From: Amycolatopsis sp. CA-230715
GTDB taxonomy: Bacteria; Actinomycetota; Actinomycetes; Mycobacteriales; Pseudonocardiaceae
Length of the DNA stretch: 64,000 nucleotides
Reading direction: 5' to 3'
Assembly (NCBI RefSeq): GCF_018736145.1
Contig: NZ_CP059997.1
Coordinates: 6,137,501 to 6,201,500 of the forward strand
The notes under the pieces are model-generated. The model made no database searches. It was not told the DNA's origin and saw only the letters and a program-made list of their open reading frames with translations. The translations under genes were made by a program, and so were the position numbers. Every line of letters begins with the position of its first letter. Positions within the stretch are counted from its first letter, which is position 1. Positions 7,725 to 16,279 of the stretch are shown here, piece after piece.

Positions 7725-8954
7725 TCAGTCCGCGGGTTTGGTGAGGAACGCGGGGAGCGTGCGGTGGCCGTTGGAGATGAACGAGGCCACCGTCTCCAGC
7801 TCCTCGGCCGGCACCGCGAGGGTGAGATCGGGGAACGCGGTGAACAGCGCGGGCAGCGCGATCTCGGCCTCCAGCCTGGCCAGCGGGGCGCCGAGGCAGT
7901 AGTGCACGCCGTGGCCGAACGCCAGGCTGCCCTTGTCTTCGCGGGTGAGGTCGAACCGGTCGGCGTCCTCGCCGTGGTGCGCGCTGTCGCGCCCGGCCGC
8001 GGCGTAGGAGGCCAGGATCGGCTCGCCTGCCTGGATCGTCAGCCCGTCGATTTCGATGTCCTCGACGGCGTAGCGCAGCGGCAGGTGGGCCACGGGGGCT
8101 TGCCAGCGCAGGGTTTCGTCGATCACGTCCGTCCACGTGCGCTCGCCGTCGAGGACGAGGCGGAGCTGCTCGGGGTGGGTGAGCAGCGCGGTGATGGCGT
8201 GGTCGAGGAGGTTGACGGTGGTTTCGTGCCCGGCCGAGATCACCAGGATCAGCGTGTCGACCATCTCGGCTTCTTCCAGCCGCGAGTTGTCCTCGTCGCG
8301 GGCGCTGATGAGCGCGCTGGCCAGGTCGTCGCCGGGCTTTTCCCGCTTGGCGGCGACGAGTTCGCTCAGGATGCGGTACATGTCCTGAACGTTCGCCGCG
8401 GCTTCTTCGGGGGTCGCGGTGGTGTTGAAGACGCCGTCCACGGCGCGCTTGAGCCCGGGGCGCGCGTCGTCGGGAATGCCGAACAGCTGGCAGATGACCT
8501 CGATCGGCAACGGGTAGGCGAAGGTTTCCCGCAGGTCCGCGGTGTTCGGCCCGGCGGCGAGCGCGGAGATCAGCTCGGCCGTGATCTGTTCCACCTGCGG
8601 CCGCAGGTTCTGCGTCCGGCGCGGGGTGAACGCCTTGGACACCAGCGCGCGCAGCCGCCGGTGGTCGCCGCCGTAGGCGGTGAACATGTTCTTCACCGAA
8701 ACCCAGAGGTGCAACGGCCAGTCCGCGGGGATCTCACCGCGGGTGTAGGCGGGCCAGTGCTGGTTCGGGTCCTTGGAGACGCGGGGATCGCTCAGCAGCC
8801 GCTTGAGCAGATCCGGGTTGGTCACCGACCACGCCACCACCTGGCCAGGGAGCTCCACCAGGGTCGCTTGCCCCCGTTCGCGGAGCCGGGCGCCTTCTCC
8901 GTGGATGTCACGTCCAGTGGGGTCGAGGACGACTGGGCTGGCGGTGCGGTCCAT
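7725..8954 (-). CDS. Cytochrome P450 (CYP154-like, conservon-associated)
   Basis: This 409-residue P450 is complete. The I-helix is LVISAGHETTVNLL, the K-helix ExxR is in DETLRWQAP, and the heme loop is AFGHGVHYCLGAPLAR. It begins VVLDPTGRDIHGEGARLRERG, a typical CYP107/CYP154-type N-terminus. In Streptomyces, conservons are often followed by a CYP157-CYP154 pair, and the order here is the same, so this is the CYP154-like partner. The ATG at 8954 is supported by GGAG 6-7 nt upstream, even though this puts the first 133 bp inside the end of the preceding P450 gene. It needs ferredoxin and ferredoxin reductase; neither is encoded nearby. The substrate is unknown. Confidence 0.9.
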   Translation of the reverse strand: MDRTASPVVLDPTGRDIHGEGARLRERGQATLVELPGQVVAWSVTNPDLLKRLLSDPRVSKDPNQHWPAYTRGEIPADWPLHLWVSVKNMFTAYGGDHRRLRALVSKAFTPRRTQNLRPQVEQITAELISALAAGPNTADLRETFAYPLPIEVICQLFGIPDDARPGLKRAVDGVFNTTATPEEAAANVQDMYRILSELVAAKREKPGDDLASALISARDEDNSRLEEAEMVDTLILVISAGHETTVNLLDHAITALLTHPEQLRLVLDGERTWTDVIDETLRWQAPVAHLPLRYAVEDIEIDGLTIQAGEPILASYAAAGRDSAHHGEDADRFDLTREDKGSLAFGHGVHYCLGAPLARLEAEIALPALFTAFPDLTLAVPAEELETVASFISNGHRTLPAFLTKPAD

Positions 8955-10252
8955 GCGCGTTCTCCTGACTGCTGGGTGGGCGGTGCGGACGGAGGAAGTG
9001 GATCGGGTGGCGCGGCCACGGTGACGGGGGTGAACTGGACGGGAAGCGCGGAAAGCGCGCGGTGGAAGGGACCCTGCCGCCACACGAGGTCCTCGACCGG
9101 CACGGCGAGCCGGACGTCGGGCAGCGCGTCGAGCAGGGTTTCGATGGCGGCGGAGGCGATGATCCTGGCGGGCAGCTGCGCCGGGCAGGTGTGCATCCCG
9201 GCGCCCCACGCGAGGTGCGCGCGGTTGCCCGCGCGGTGCTCGATGTTGAGCGCGGGATCGGTGTTGGCCGCGGCGAAGCTGATCACCAGCGGCTGGTCGG
9301 CTGGCACGCGGACGCCGAAGAGGTCGAGATCGGTCCACGGGTAGCTGGCCGAGTAGTTGGCCATCGGCGGGTCGGTCCACAGGATCTCGTCGAGCGCGTC
9401 CTCGACGGGCATGCTGCCGCCCGCGAGGTCACCGGCGAACCGCTCGTCGGAGAGCAGCAGCCGCAACCCGTTGGCGATGAGGTTCTGCTGCGGTTCGGTG
9501 CCCGCGCCCATCATCAGGATCATCTGGTGCAGCAGCTCTTCGTCGGTGAGCCGGGCCGGGTGGGCCATCATCCAGGACGGCAGGTCGGGGCCGGGCTGGC
9601 GCCGCTTGAGCGCGATCAGCTCGCCCATGCACTGGCCGAGGTTCGCGTTCGCCTGCTCCGGGTCGTCCATGTCGAAGATGCCGCGCATGCTTTCGAGCAG
9701 GCGGTCCCCGAGCTCGGGCGGGCAGCCGAAGAGGTGGCCGAACACGCCGAGCGCGGTCGAAGTAGCGTACTCGCGGAGCAGATCGGCCGACCCGCGCTGG
9801 GAAAACCGGCCGATGTGCCCGCGCGCGGTCTGCTCGACGTAGCCGCGGAGCCGGTGCGGGTCGACCCTGCCGAGGCTGCTGGTCACCGCGCCGCGCAGCC
9901 TCGCGTGCACCGCGCCGTCGGTGAATAGGCAGTTGGGCCGGTAGCCCATCATCGGCAGCACCGGGTTGTCCGGCGGCATCCGCCGTTCCCAGCGCCGCGG
10001 GTCGCGGGGGAACGTGCTCGGCTCGCGCAGCACTTCCAGCGCGGCCTCGTAGCCGATGACGAGGTGGGCGTGCGTGCCCGGAGCCAGTTCGACCGGCGCG
10101 ACCGACCCGTGTTCGGCCCGCATGCGGGCGTAGGTCCCGGCGGGGTCCGCGGCGAACTCCGGGCCGTGCAGCCGGGTGGGGGCGTGCGCGGGGCAGCCCG
10201 GCGGGGGCACCGGGCCGTCGGGCGTCGCGGGAGCTTCGGAAGCTGAGGTCAC
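8822..10252 (-). CDS. Cytochrome P450 lacking ExxR (CYP157-like), with C-terminal extension
   Basis: This 476-residue P450 has the heme-cysteine loop (LAWGAGMHTCPAQLPAR), but the K-helix reads DEILWTDPP: Glu-x-x-Trp instead of the near-universal ExxR. The I-helix (MILMMGAGTEPQQNL) also lacks the usual acid-alcohol pair, having TEP. CYP157 members in Streptomyces conservons are known for exactly this loss of ExxR. The P450 fold should end near PVQFTPVTV; about 65 further residues, rich in Pro, Ser and Trp, overlap the next gene by 133 bp in another frame. The GTG start overlaps the GTPase stop (GTGA). It may be a poor or partner-dependent oxygenase. Confidence 0.88.
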   Translation of the reverse strand: MTSASEAPATPDGPVPPPGCPAHAPTRLHGPEFAADPAGTYARMRAEHGSVAPVELAPGTHAHLVIGYEAALEVLREPSTFPRDPRRWERRMPPDNPVLPMMGYRPNCLFTDGAVHARLRGAVTSSLGRVDPHRLRGYVEQTARGHIGRFSQRGSADLLREYATSTALGVFGHLFGCPPELGDRLLESMRGIFDMDDPEQANANLGQCMGELIALKRRQPGPDLPSWMMAHPARLTDEELLHQMILMMGAGTEPQQNLIANGLRLLLSDERFAGDLAGGSMPVEDALDEILWTDPPMANYSASYPWTDLDLFGVRVPADQPLVISFAAANTDPALNIEHRAGNRAHLAWGAGMHTCPAQLPARIIASAAIETLLDALPDVRLAVPVEDLVWRQGPFHRALSALPVQFTPVTVAAPPDPLPPSAPPTQQSGERAWTAPPAQSSSTPLDVTSTEKAPGSANGGKRPWWSSLARWWRGR

Positions 10253-10845
10253 AGGTGCTCCTGGCGAGTGGTGAAGAGGTGGTCGACGAGTGCGATCAGT
10301 GCGTTGGCCGAGGACGCGCGGTCGCGCGCGTCGCAGACCACGAGCCGGGTCTGCGGCAGCAGGTCGAGTGCTTCGCGTAGTTCGGCTTCGGGGAAGCGCG
10401 GCGAGCCGTCGAACTGGTTGATGGCCACCGCGTAGGGCATGCCGAGTTCTTCGAGCAGGTCCATGACTTCGAAGGACTGCTCGAGGCGGCGGGGGTCGGC
10501 GAGGACGAGCGCGCCGAGCGCGCCGTGCGCGAGGTCCTTCCACATCTGCGTGAACCGCTGCTGACCCGGCGCGCCGAACAGGTACAGCACCAGTTCGGGG
10601 TTGAGCGTCAGCCTGCCGAAGTCCATCGCGACCGTGGTGGTCTGCTTGTCCGGCACCCCGGCGAGATCGTCGACGAAGGCACCCGCCTGCGTCATCGTCT
10701 CCTCGGTGCGCAGCGGCCTGATCTCCGACAGCGTGCCGACGAACGTCGTCTTGCCCACCGCGAACGGGCCTGCCACGAGGATCTTCACCGACGTGCGCAC
10801 GCTCGCGGGCACGTAGTCGGCGTCAGGTGAGAGCACGGAGGCCAT
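10249..10845 (-). CDS. cvnD: Conservon GTPase (CvnD-like, Ras/MglA-type)
   Basis: This 198-residue small GTPase has the P-loop GPFAVGKTT (G1), a threonine-rich switch I region (LRTEETMTQAGAFVDD) and a switch II/G3 segment (LYLFGAPGQQRF). The G4 motif is NQFDG, a variant of NKxD. It is the CvnD component of a conservon, in which a membrane kinase-like protein, a roadblock protein, a DUF742 protein and this GTPase form a membrane complex thought to resemble eukaryotic G-protein signalling. It overlaps the DUF742 gene by 23 bp and the CYP157-like gene by 4 bp, so all are cotranscribed. Confidence 0.93.
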   Translation of the reverse strand: MASVLSPDADYVPASVRTSVKILVAGPFAVGKTTFVGTLSEIRPLRTEETMTQAGAFVDDLAGVPDKQTTTVAMDFGRLTLNPELVLYLFGAPGQQRFTQMWKDLAHGALGALVLADPRRLEQSFEVMDLLEELGMPYAVAINQFDGSPRFPEAELREALDLLPQTRLVVCDARDRASSANALIALVDHLFTTRQEHL

Positions 10846-11176
10846 CGAGCACCTTCTGCAGTAGCTGGAGATCGGCGTGGTCGGCGGATCCGACCGTGGC
10901 GTGCGCGACGATGTGGCCGGTGTCCACGAGATCGGACAGCAGCACCTTCGTCACGCTCGCGGGCAGCCCGAGGTGGGCGGCGATCTCGGCGACCGCGAGC
11001 GCCCCGCCCCGGCAGAGCTCGGTCATCCGGCGCTTTTCCGGGCTCAGCCCGGCCACGGGCGTCTTGGTCGCGACCACCACGGTGGCGAGGTCGAACGTGT
11101 TGCGGGTCGGGTGCGCGCGCCCGCCGGTCACCACGTGCGGCCGCACCAGTGCGCGCTCCCGCCGCGGTTCGGTCAT
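10823..11176 (-). CDS. cvnC: Conservon DUF742 protein (CvnC-like)
   Basis: This 117-residue DUF742 protein has the usual N-terminus (RALVRPHVVTGGRA) and a helical, HTH-like C-terminal half (LCRGGALAVAEIAAHLGLPASVTKVLLSDL). It is the third conservon component. The ATG at 11176 overlaps the stop of the roadblock gene (ATGA). DUF742 proteins are thought to link the sensor ATPase and roadblock protein to the GTPase; a direct DNA-binding role has been suggested from the helix-turn-helix-like region but is not shown here. Confidence 0.92.
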   Translation of the reverse strand: MTEPRRERALVRPHVVTGGRAHPTRNTFDLATVVVATKTPVAGLSPEKRRMTELCRGGALAVAEIAAHLGLPASVTKVLLSDLVDTGHIVAHATVGSADHADLQLLQKVLDGLRALT

Positions 11177-11592
11177 GCCGGACTGCCGTAACCCTGCGGC
11201 GCGAACCGGGCCGGTGCGGTGAGCTCCTGCCCGAGGCGCTGGACCAGTTGCTGCAACCGCGTCGACACGCCTTCCATGTCGACGCGGTTGGTGGCCGACA
11301 CGGCGAGGTAGGCGCCGGGGCCCGCGGCGACGAGGAAGACGTACCCGCCGGTGAACTCGGTCAGCGTCTGCCGCCACTGCTCGGCGGTTTCCCCGCAGAA
11401 CTCGGCCGTCGTGCGGGCGAGCGACTGCAACCCCGACATCCCGGCCGCGATCCGTTCGGCGTCGTCGCGGCTGATGCGCTGGGAATGGGCGATCAGCAAC
11501 CCGTCGGCGGAGAGCAGCACCGCGTAGAGCGTCTCGGGCATCTGCAGCGCGTCGTCGAGCATCCACCCGAGCTTGTTGGACGGATCGGTCAC
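11173..11592 (-). CDS. cvnB: Roadblock/LC7 domain protein (CvnB-like)
   Basis: This 139-residue protein is a single roadblock/LC7 domain: LGWMLDDALQMPETLYAVLLSADGL opens the fold and YVFLVAAGPGAYLAVSA forms the later strands. Roadblock proteins regulate small GTPases of the MglA/Ras type, and this one is predicted to act on the GTPase two genes downstream. The GTG start at 11592 overlaps the stop of the sensor gene (GTGA), and the stop overlaps the DUF742 start, so translation is coupled along the operon. Confidence 0.94.
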   Translation of the reverse strand: MTDPSNKLGWMLDDALQMPETLYAVLLSADGLLIAHSQRISRDDAERIAAGMSGLQSLARTTAEFCGETAEQWRQTLTEFTGGYVFLVAAGPGAYLAVSATNRVDMEGVSTRLQQLVQRLGQELTAPARFAPQGYGSPA

Positions 11593-12884
11593 TGACTGTC
11601 CCTTTCGGAATCTGCGGGAGCGGGGGCGGTTTCGCGGCCGGCACGGGTGCCGCGCTGCCACGCGGCGAGGGTGGCCGGGGTCCGCGCGGCCACGGGCTCC
11701 GGTAGTGCTGGTTGCGGGGCGGGTTCGACGGCGGGCGCGCGCCGTCGGCGCCGTGGCAGCCCGTTCTCGGTCCGGCCGAGGTCTTCGGCAGGGCTGGGCG
11801 CGGGTGCTTCGGCTTCGGCAGGTGCCTGCTCCGGCACCGGGTCCCGGTTTTCGGGTTCCAGTACCCGCGACACCGGCATGGTGTGCACGCTCGGCGCGTT
11901 CTCCCTGGTGAGCAGTTCGCTGGGCAGGAACACCACCGCGCGGACGCCGCCGTAGGGCGAGCGGGTGTCCACCGAGACCGAAAAGCCGTAGCGGGCGGCC
12001 AGGATGCCGATGACCGCGAACCCGATCCGCGGCGGGTCGCCGAGCCCGGCGATGTCCTGCGTGCCCCGCTGGGCGAGCAGCCAGGTCGCGCGCTGCACCG
12101 CCTCCACGGTCATGCCGACCCCGGCGTCGTCGATGACGATGGCCAGCCCGTTGTGCGCCTGCTGGAAGTTGACCTCGACCTTCGAGCCGGGCTGGGAATG
12201 CCGCGCGCCGTTGTCGAGCAGTTCGGCGACCGCGAGCACCACCGGCTCCACCGCGCGGCTCACCACCGCGGTCTCCGAGGTGGCCGGGATCGCCACCCGG
12301 GGGAAGTCGCGGATCCGCGAGGTCGCGCCGCGCGCCACGTCGGTCAGCGTGGACGCCGAGCGCTGCTGGCCGGGCCACGACCCGCACAGCACCGCGGTGG
12401 CCTGCGCGCGGCGCGCCAGCTGGGAGTTCGCGTGGTCGATCTTCAGCAGATCGGCGAGCACCGCGGGATCGTCGTGGCGCTGCTCCGCCTCCGAGATCGC
12501 GACCTGCTGCTCGTTGGCCAGGTTCTGGACCGAGCGCATCATCGCCTTCAGTGTGGACGCGGCCGCCTGCGCGGCGCCGGAGCGCGCCTGCCGCACGTAG
12601 TCGGCGACCATCGCCAGCACGACGCCGTGCGGGTCACCGTTGCCCTGCGTCAGCGGCCCTGGCACGGACACCGCGGGGTCGGCGATCGACTCGATCAGCG
12701 ACGGCAGCCTCGTCCGCGTCAGGTGCTCCTGTTCGGCTTGCCGCGCGCGCAGTTCGTGGTGCAGCGCGTCGCTCATCGCGCGCGCCCGCGTGGTGATGCC
12801 GCGCTGGCGGACCAGCAGGACCACCAGCAGCACCACGACGGCGAGCAGGACGGAGACGGCGACGATCAAGAGCGGTTGATCCAT
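11589..12884 (-). CDS. cvnA: Conservon sensor histidine kinase-like ATPase (CvnA-like)
   Basis: This 431-residue protein has one N-terminal membrane helix (LLIVAVSVLLAVVVLLVVLLV), a coiled helical segment with many Glu/Arg, a dimerisation-like region, and a GHKL ATPase domain. The N box is ELLDNGARHSQPG and the G1 box is IDDAGVGM; later glycine-rich loops lie near LAQRGTQDIAG and GFAVIGILAARYG. The C-terminal 110 residues are Pro/Glu/Arg-rich and probably disordered. As in other CvnA proteins, there is no clear phosphoacceptor histidine and no response regulator gene nearby. It heads the leftward conservon/P450 operon. Confidence 0.92.
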   Translation of the reverse strand: MDQPLLIVAVSVLLAVVVLLVVLLVRQRGITTRARAMSDALHHELRARQAEQEHLTRTRLPSLIESIADPAVSVPGPLTQGNGDPHGVVLAMVADYVRQARSGAAQAAASTLKAMMRSVQNLANEQQVAISEAEQRHDDPAVLADLLKIDHANSQLARRAQATAVLCGSWPGQQRSASTLTDVARGATSRIRDFPRVAIPATSETAVVSRAVEPVVLAVAELLDNGARHSQPGSKVEVNFQQAHNGLAIVIDDAGVGMTVEAVQRATWLLAQRGTQDIAGLGDPPRIGFAVIGILAARYGFSVSVDTRSPYGGVRAVVFLPSELLTRENAPSVHTMPVSRVLEPENRDPVPEQAPAEAEAPAPSPAEDLGRTENGLPRRRRRAPAVEPAPQPALPEPVAARTPATLAAWQRGTRAGRETAPAPADSERDSQ

Positions 12885-13841
12885 AAATCCTCATGGTCGA
12901 AAATGCGGCGAACCGCCCGCGGGCGCGAAAATCCCGCGAGCGCGCTCTGTTCCAGGCCCCCAGTTCCCTTCGAAGCCGAGGTCAGGCGCGCGCCGGAAAC
13001 ACGGGTGGTGGGAGGGGGACGACACCTCGTGCCGGGTGGGGCGCGGTGGACGCCTTCGTCGGGGGGTTCAGTCGGGTCACCGGCCCGATGATAACGGTGC
13101 GGACCCAGATCTTGTCCAGGCCGAGGGAGGAACGGCCAAGATCCTTTCGGCGTACGGCTTACTTCCCCCGGATGGCGCAGTGGCACGCCGGGTGGCGACT
13201 CCGGTGCGTGACCCGCTGTCCGCGGCGGCGGTATCCGGCCGACTTGTGTCCATTGTGGACTGATGGGATGGGTGTTTCGTCGTGCGTTTCCGGGCGCACG
13301 AGAGCGCCCGCCTCGTTGCCGGTTATTGAAGAACGAGAATCGGCGCCCGCTGGTGTGTCCCCTGGTCGCGCGGGTGCGCGGAATTGTCACCGGTCGTAGT
13401 TCGCGGCACACGATCGAGGAGTCGCCGTCCTGCCCGTTCAGCGGATTGCCGTTTTTTCGCGCGGCTCTCTAAGCTGATTCGGCGGACGAATTCACCGCGA
13501 TCAGAATGGCCTGGACCAATTGCGTTCCGGGGTTTCCGGCGCCAATTGCCTGCTGGTCGAAAAAATCCCGGAGAGGGGAGGGGTGTGGCTGATGCGTGCG
13601 CGGGATCCGCCCGTGGTTGTCGTTGGCGCGCGGTCAGATTTTGGGCATGGCAAGGGAAATCGTGTGACCGCCGGGGGAAGGGTGGTCTTTTCCGCCGACG
13701 TGGTCCGCGATTATTCCGTCGAATTGGGCATGGTGATCAATCCGGGTGGACGAGGTTGGCCCGGCCCCGTCTCCGGTGCCGGGCACCTGCCGCCAAGTCA
13801 TTTCCGTGAACCTTTTTCACAAGAGAAACCAGGGAGTAGGC
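12885..13841. other. Divergent intergenic region of about 960 bp
   Basis: This is the longest stretch without a convincing gene, between the conservon start (leftward) and the RiPP precursor (rightward). Open frames cross it, but none has a ribosome binding site or protein-like composition. The part near 13440-13720 is clearly less GC-rich than its surroundings, as expected for promoters. One weak candidate is TTGCCG (13446-13451) and TAAGCT (13470-13475) with an 18-bp spacer, reading right. Both flanking operons must have their promoters here. Confidence 0.5.
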
Positions 13842-14000
13842 ATGACCGAGAATTTGATGGAATCCGTCGCCCCGCAGCTTTCGCCGCCGGTGACGAGGCA
13901 GCCGGTCGGCACCGCCGCCGAGACGGCCGACGGCGCCGAGCTGTCGATCCTCACCATCGGCCCGGTGACCATCAGCTTCGCCGCGGACGACGACGAGTAA
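13842..14000 (+). CDS. Candidate RiPP precursor peptide, 52 residues
   Basis: This 52-residue peptide starts at ATG 13842 with a good Shine-Dalgarno (AGGGAG, 13831-13836). The N-terminal 30 residues are hydrophilic and helix/loop-like, with a proline stretch (PQLSPPVTRQPVG), suiting a leader. The last 18 residues (SILTIGPVTISFAADDDE) combine a beta-branched, hydrophobic run with an acidic tail. It is followed by a perfect palindrome and then by PatG-type protease and tetrapyrrole-methylase genes. Core sequences of alpha-N-methylated borosins are likewise rich in Val, Ile and Gly. The assignment as precursor rests on size, position and neighbours, not on recognised homology; it could also be a small accessory protein. 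Confidence 0.65.
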   Translation: MTENLMESVAPQLSPPVTRQPVGTAAETADGAELSILTIGPVTISFAADDDE

Positions 14001-14010
14001 CCACGCCGTC

Positions 14011-14040
14011 GAAGTGCCGGGCCGCGCGGCCCGGCACTTC
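14011..14040. terminator. Perfect 30-nt palindrome after the precursor gene
   Basis: GAAGTGCCGGGCCGC (14011-14025) is followed immediately by its exact reverse complement (14026-14040), 10 nt after the precursor stop and 49 nt before the protease start. In RNA it would form a very stable hairpin with a minimal loop. The position suits a partial terminator or mRNA-stabilising stem that would make the precursor more abundant than the downstream enzymes, a layout common in RiPP operons. Confidence 0.75.
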
Positions 14041-14089
14041 CCCGCCCGAGGCCCGAAAGGGCCGGGAGAACCGCGGAAGGGTGAGCGAA

Positions 14090-16024
14090 GTGTGCGAGGT
14101 GCCCGGTATTCCGGGGCTGGCCGAGTTGTGGCGCCGGACCCTCGGCGACGAGGACGTGTGCGTGGCGGTGGTCGACGGGCCGGTCGACCTCGGCCATCCG
14201 GCCTTCGACGGGGCGGCGCTGACCCGCCTGGCCGGGATCTGGCCGGAAGAAGGGCTCGACAGCGACAAGGCGGTGCACGGCACGCACGTGGCCAGCGTGC
14301 TCTTCGGGCAGCACGGCGGGCCGGTCACCGGGGTCGCGCCCCGCTGTCGCGGCCTGTCCGTTCCCGCGTTTTCCCAGCGCAAGGGCCGGACCTCGCAGCT
14401 CGAACTCGCCCGCGGTGTCGAGCTGGCGGTCGAGGCGGGCGCACACGTGGTCAACATCAGCGGCGGGCAGCTTTCCCCATCGGGCGAGGCGGACCGGACG
14501 CTGGCCGACGCGGTGCGGTACTGCACCGAACGCGGCGTGCTGGTGGTGGCGGCCGCGGGCAACGACGGCTGCTTCTGCGCGCATGTCCCCGCCGCGTTGC
14601 CCGGCGTCCTCGCGGTCGGCGCGCTCGACGACCGCGGGGTCCCGATGGCGATGAGCAACTGGGGCGCCGAGTACCGGAGCCACGGCATCGTCGCGCCGGG
14701 AGAGCACATCCTCGGCGCGAGACCGGGCGGCCGGACGGACCGGGCGACCGGCACCAGCCTCGCCGCGCCGATCGTGGCCGGGGTGGCCGCGCTGCTGCTG
14801 AGCCTGCAACACCGGGCGGGCCTCCGCCCGGATCCCCTCGCCGTCGGCACCGCGCTGCTGGACAGCGCCGACCCGTGCGACCCCAGCGGTTCGGCGGCGT
14901 GCGAACGATTCCTGACCGGGAAGTTGAACATAGAAAGAGCGGTAGAGACTGTGACGAGCTCGATGAGTGTGACGCCCCCAGAACCCGCCGCGGCGGACGT
15001 GGCAGGCGGCGAACCCCGCCAGGAGCCCGCCGCGCCGGAGCTCCTCGTTCCCAGCGCTTCGCCGGAACCGATCGTCATCCCCGAGCCCGCGAAGGAATCG
15101 TGCGGCTGCGGATGCGACGGGACCGCGCCGGACTCGTGCCGGAAGCCCGCGGTGGTGATGTCCGCGGAACCGGATCGTTCGCCCGCGGAGCACCCGGTGT
15201 ACGCGATCGGCGTGCTGGGCTACGACTTCGGGACCGAGGCGAGGCGCGACTCGTTCAAGCAGCTGATGGCGCCCGTCGCCGCCGACGGGACCGTGGTGCC
15301 CGCGAACCCCTACGACGCGCGGCAGATGGTGGACCACCTTCTCGCGCACCCGTCGGAGGCCCGCGCGCTGATCTGGACCCTGAACCTGGAGCTGACCCCG
15401 ATCTACGCGATCGAACCGGTCGGCCCGTACGCGGCGGAGGTGTACGAACTGCTGGCCCGGCTGCTCAGCGGGCAGGTGGCGGCGCCGACGAGCGACGACT
15501 TCCTGGAGCGCGTCGCCGTGCCGGGGCGGTACAGCGGCCGGACCGTGCGGCTGTTCTCCGGGCAGTCGGTCCCGGTGATCGAGCTGGAACAGCGCCGAGG
15601 GCTCTACGGCTGGGAGGTCAACCGGCTCACCGAATCCGCGGTCGACGCCGCCGAAGCCGTGCCGGGCGAGAGCGACGACGAGGCGACGAAGCAGGCGCTG
15701 CGGCAGTTCCTCACCCGGGTCTACTACGACCTGCGCAACCTCGGCTCGACCTCGCGCGACCGGGCACTGAACTTCGCCGCCACCAACGCCTTCCAGGCGG
15801 CGCACACCTTCGCCACCGCGCTGGCCGAGAAGATGGCGCTCGACACGATCACCGTGGAGAAGAGCCCGTTCTGCCGCCAGGACAGCGACTGCTGGGACGT
15901 CAAGCTGCGGTTCTTCGACCCGGAGAACAGCCGCCGCGCGAAGCGGGCGTTCCGGTTCACCATCGACGTCAGCGATCTCCTGCCGGTCACCCTCGGCGAC
16001 GTCCGCGAATGGGCCGAGACGTGA
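14090..16024 (+). CDS. Subtilisin-PatG two-domain maturation protease (complete triad)
   Basis: This 644-residue protein starts with an S8 subtilisin domain: D29 in AVVDGPVD, H63 in HGTHVAS, oxyanion N158 in AAGND and S223 in GTSLAAPIV. A linker of about 130 residues holds a cysteine cluster (C338-G-C-G-C342). From about residue 370 comes a domain matching the C-terminal part of cyanobactin PatG/PatA-type proteins: YAIGVLGYDFGTEARRDSFK, NPYDARQMVDHL, WTLNLELTPIYAIEP and FAATNAFQAAHTFA. There is no signal peptide. It probably cuts, and may macrocyclise, the modified precursor. GTG 14090 is preferred to GTG 14081 because GGAAGG lies 9 nt upstream and it aligns with the start of the paralogue at 16654. 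Confidence 0.85.
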   Translation: MCEVPGIPGLAELWRRTLGDEDVCVAVVDGPVDLGHPAFDGAALTRLAGIWPEEGLDSDKAVHGTHVASVLFGQHGGPVTGVAPRCRGLSVPAFSQRKGRTSQLELARGVELAVEAGAHVVNISGGQLSPSGEADRTLADAVRYCTERGVLVVAAAGNDGCFCAHVPAALPGVLAVGALDDRGVPMAMSNWGAEYRSHGIVAPGEHILGARPGGRTDRATGTSLAAPIVAGVAALLLSLQHRAGLRPDPLAVGTALLDSADPCDPSGSAACERFLTGKLNIERAVETVTSSMSVTPPEPAAADVAGGEPRQEPAAPELLVPSASPEPIVIPEPAKESCGCGCDGTAPDSCRKPAVVMSAEPDRSPAEHPVYAIGVLGYDFGTEARRDSFKQLMAPVAADGTVVPANPYDARQMVDHLLAHPSEARALIWTLNLELTPIYAIEPVGPYAAEVYELLARLLSGQVAAPTSDDFLERVAVPGRYSGRTVRLFSGQSVPVIELEQRRGLYGWEVNRLTESAVDAAEAVPGESDDEATKQALRQFLTRVYYDLRNLGSTSRDRALNFAATNAFQAAHTFATALAEKMALDTITVEKSPFCRQDSDCWDVKLRFFDPENSRRAKRAFRFTIDVSDLLPVTLGDVREWAET

Positions 16025-16239
16025 CCGCGCGGCCGGGAATCGCGCCCCCGCAGGTGGCGCCGGTCCGGCGCCCGGAACTGGTGGAGCCGCACCGCTGCGT
16101 CGACGTCGTGCACGGCACACCCGACGAACTGATCGCGATGCGCCTGCGCCTCATGCACGGAGCCAACTTCAACGACCCCCAACGCTGGCTGGACCCGACC
16201 TACCAGCGAATGCGGTCCTCGTTCCCGCGAAACACTTGA
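16021..16239 (+). CDS. Small unrecognised protein in the RiPP locus
   Basis: This 72-residue protein begins at GTG 16021, overlapping the stop of the first PatG-type protease (GTGA), which argues for a real, coupled gene. The N-terminal third is Pro/Arg-rich and the rest is predicted helical (TPDELIAMRLRLMHGANF, then NDPQRWLDPTYQRMR). I do not recognise a family. Possible roles are a recognition partner for the precursor or a subunit of the protease. The codon use looks like that of the flanking genes. A nested hairpin follows it before the next gene. Confidence 0.6.
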   Translation: MTARPGIAPPQVAPVRRPELVEPHRCVDVVHGTPDELIAMRLRLMHGANFNDPQRWLDPTYQRMRSSFPRNT

Positions 16240-16279
16240 CAGTGGTCGGTTTGCGTGGCGGTGCGGGTGGCGGTGCAAG

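Noticed and set aside
13446..13475. A sigma-70-like promoter (TTGCCG, TAAGCT) for the RiPP operon.
   Set aside because: The match is weak and lies more than 360 bp before the precursor gene. It is recorded in the intergenic entry but not called separately.
13520..14089. Upstream extension of the first PatG-type protease frame to 13520.
   Set aside because: It would overlap the precursor gene and the palindrome, has no ribosome binding site, and the sequence is not protein-like. The start at 14090 aligns with the paralogue.
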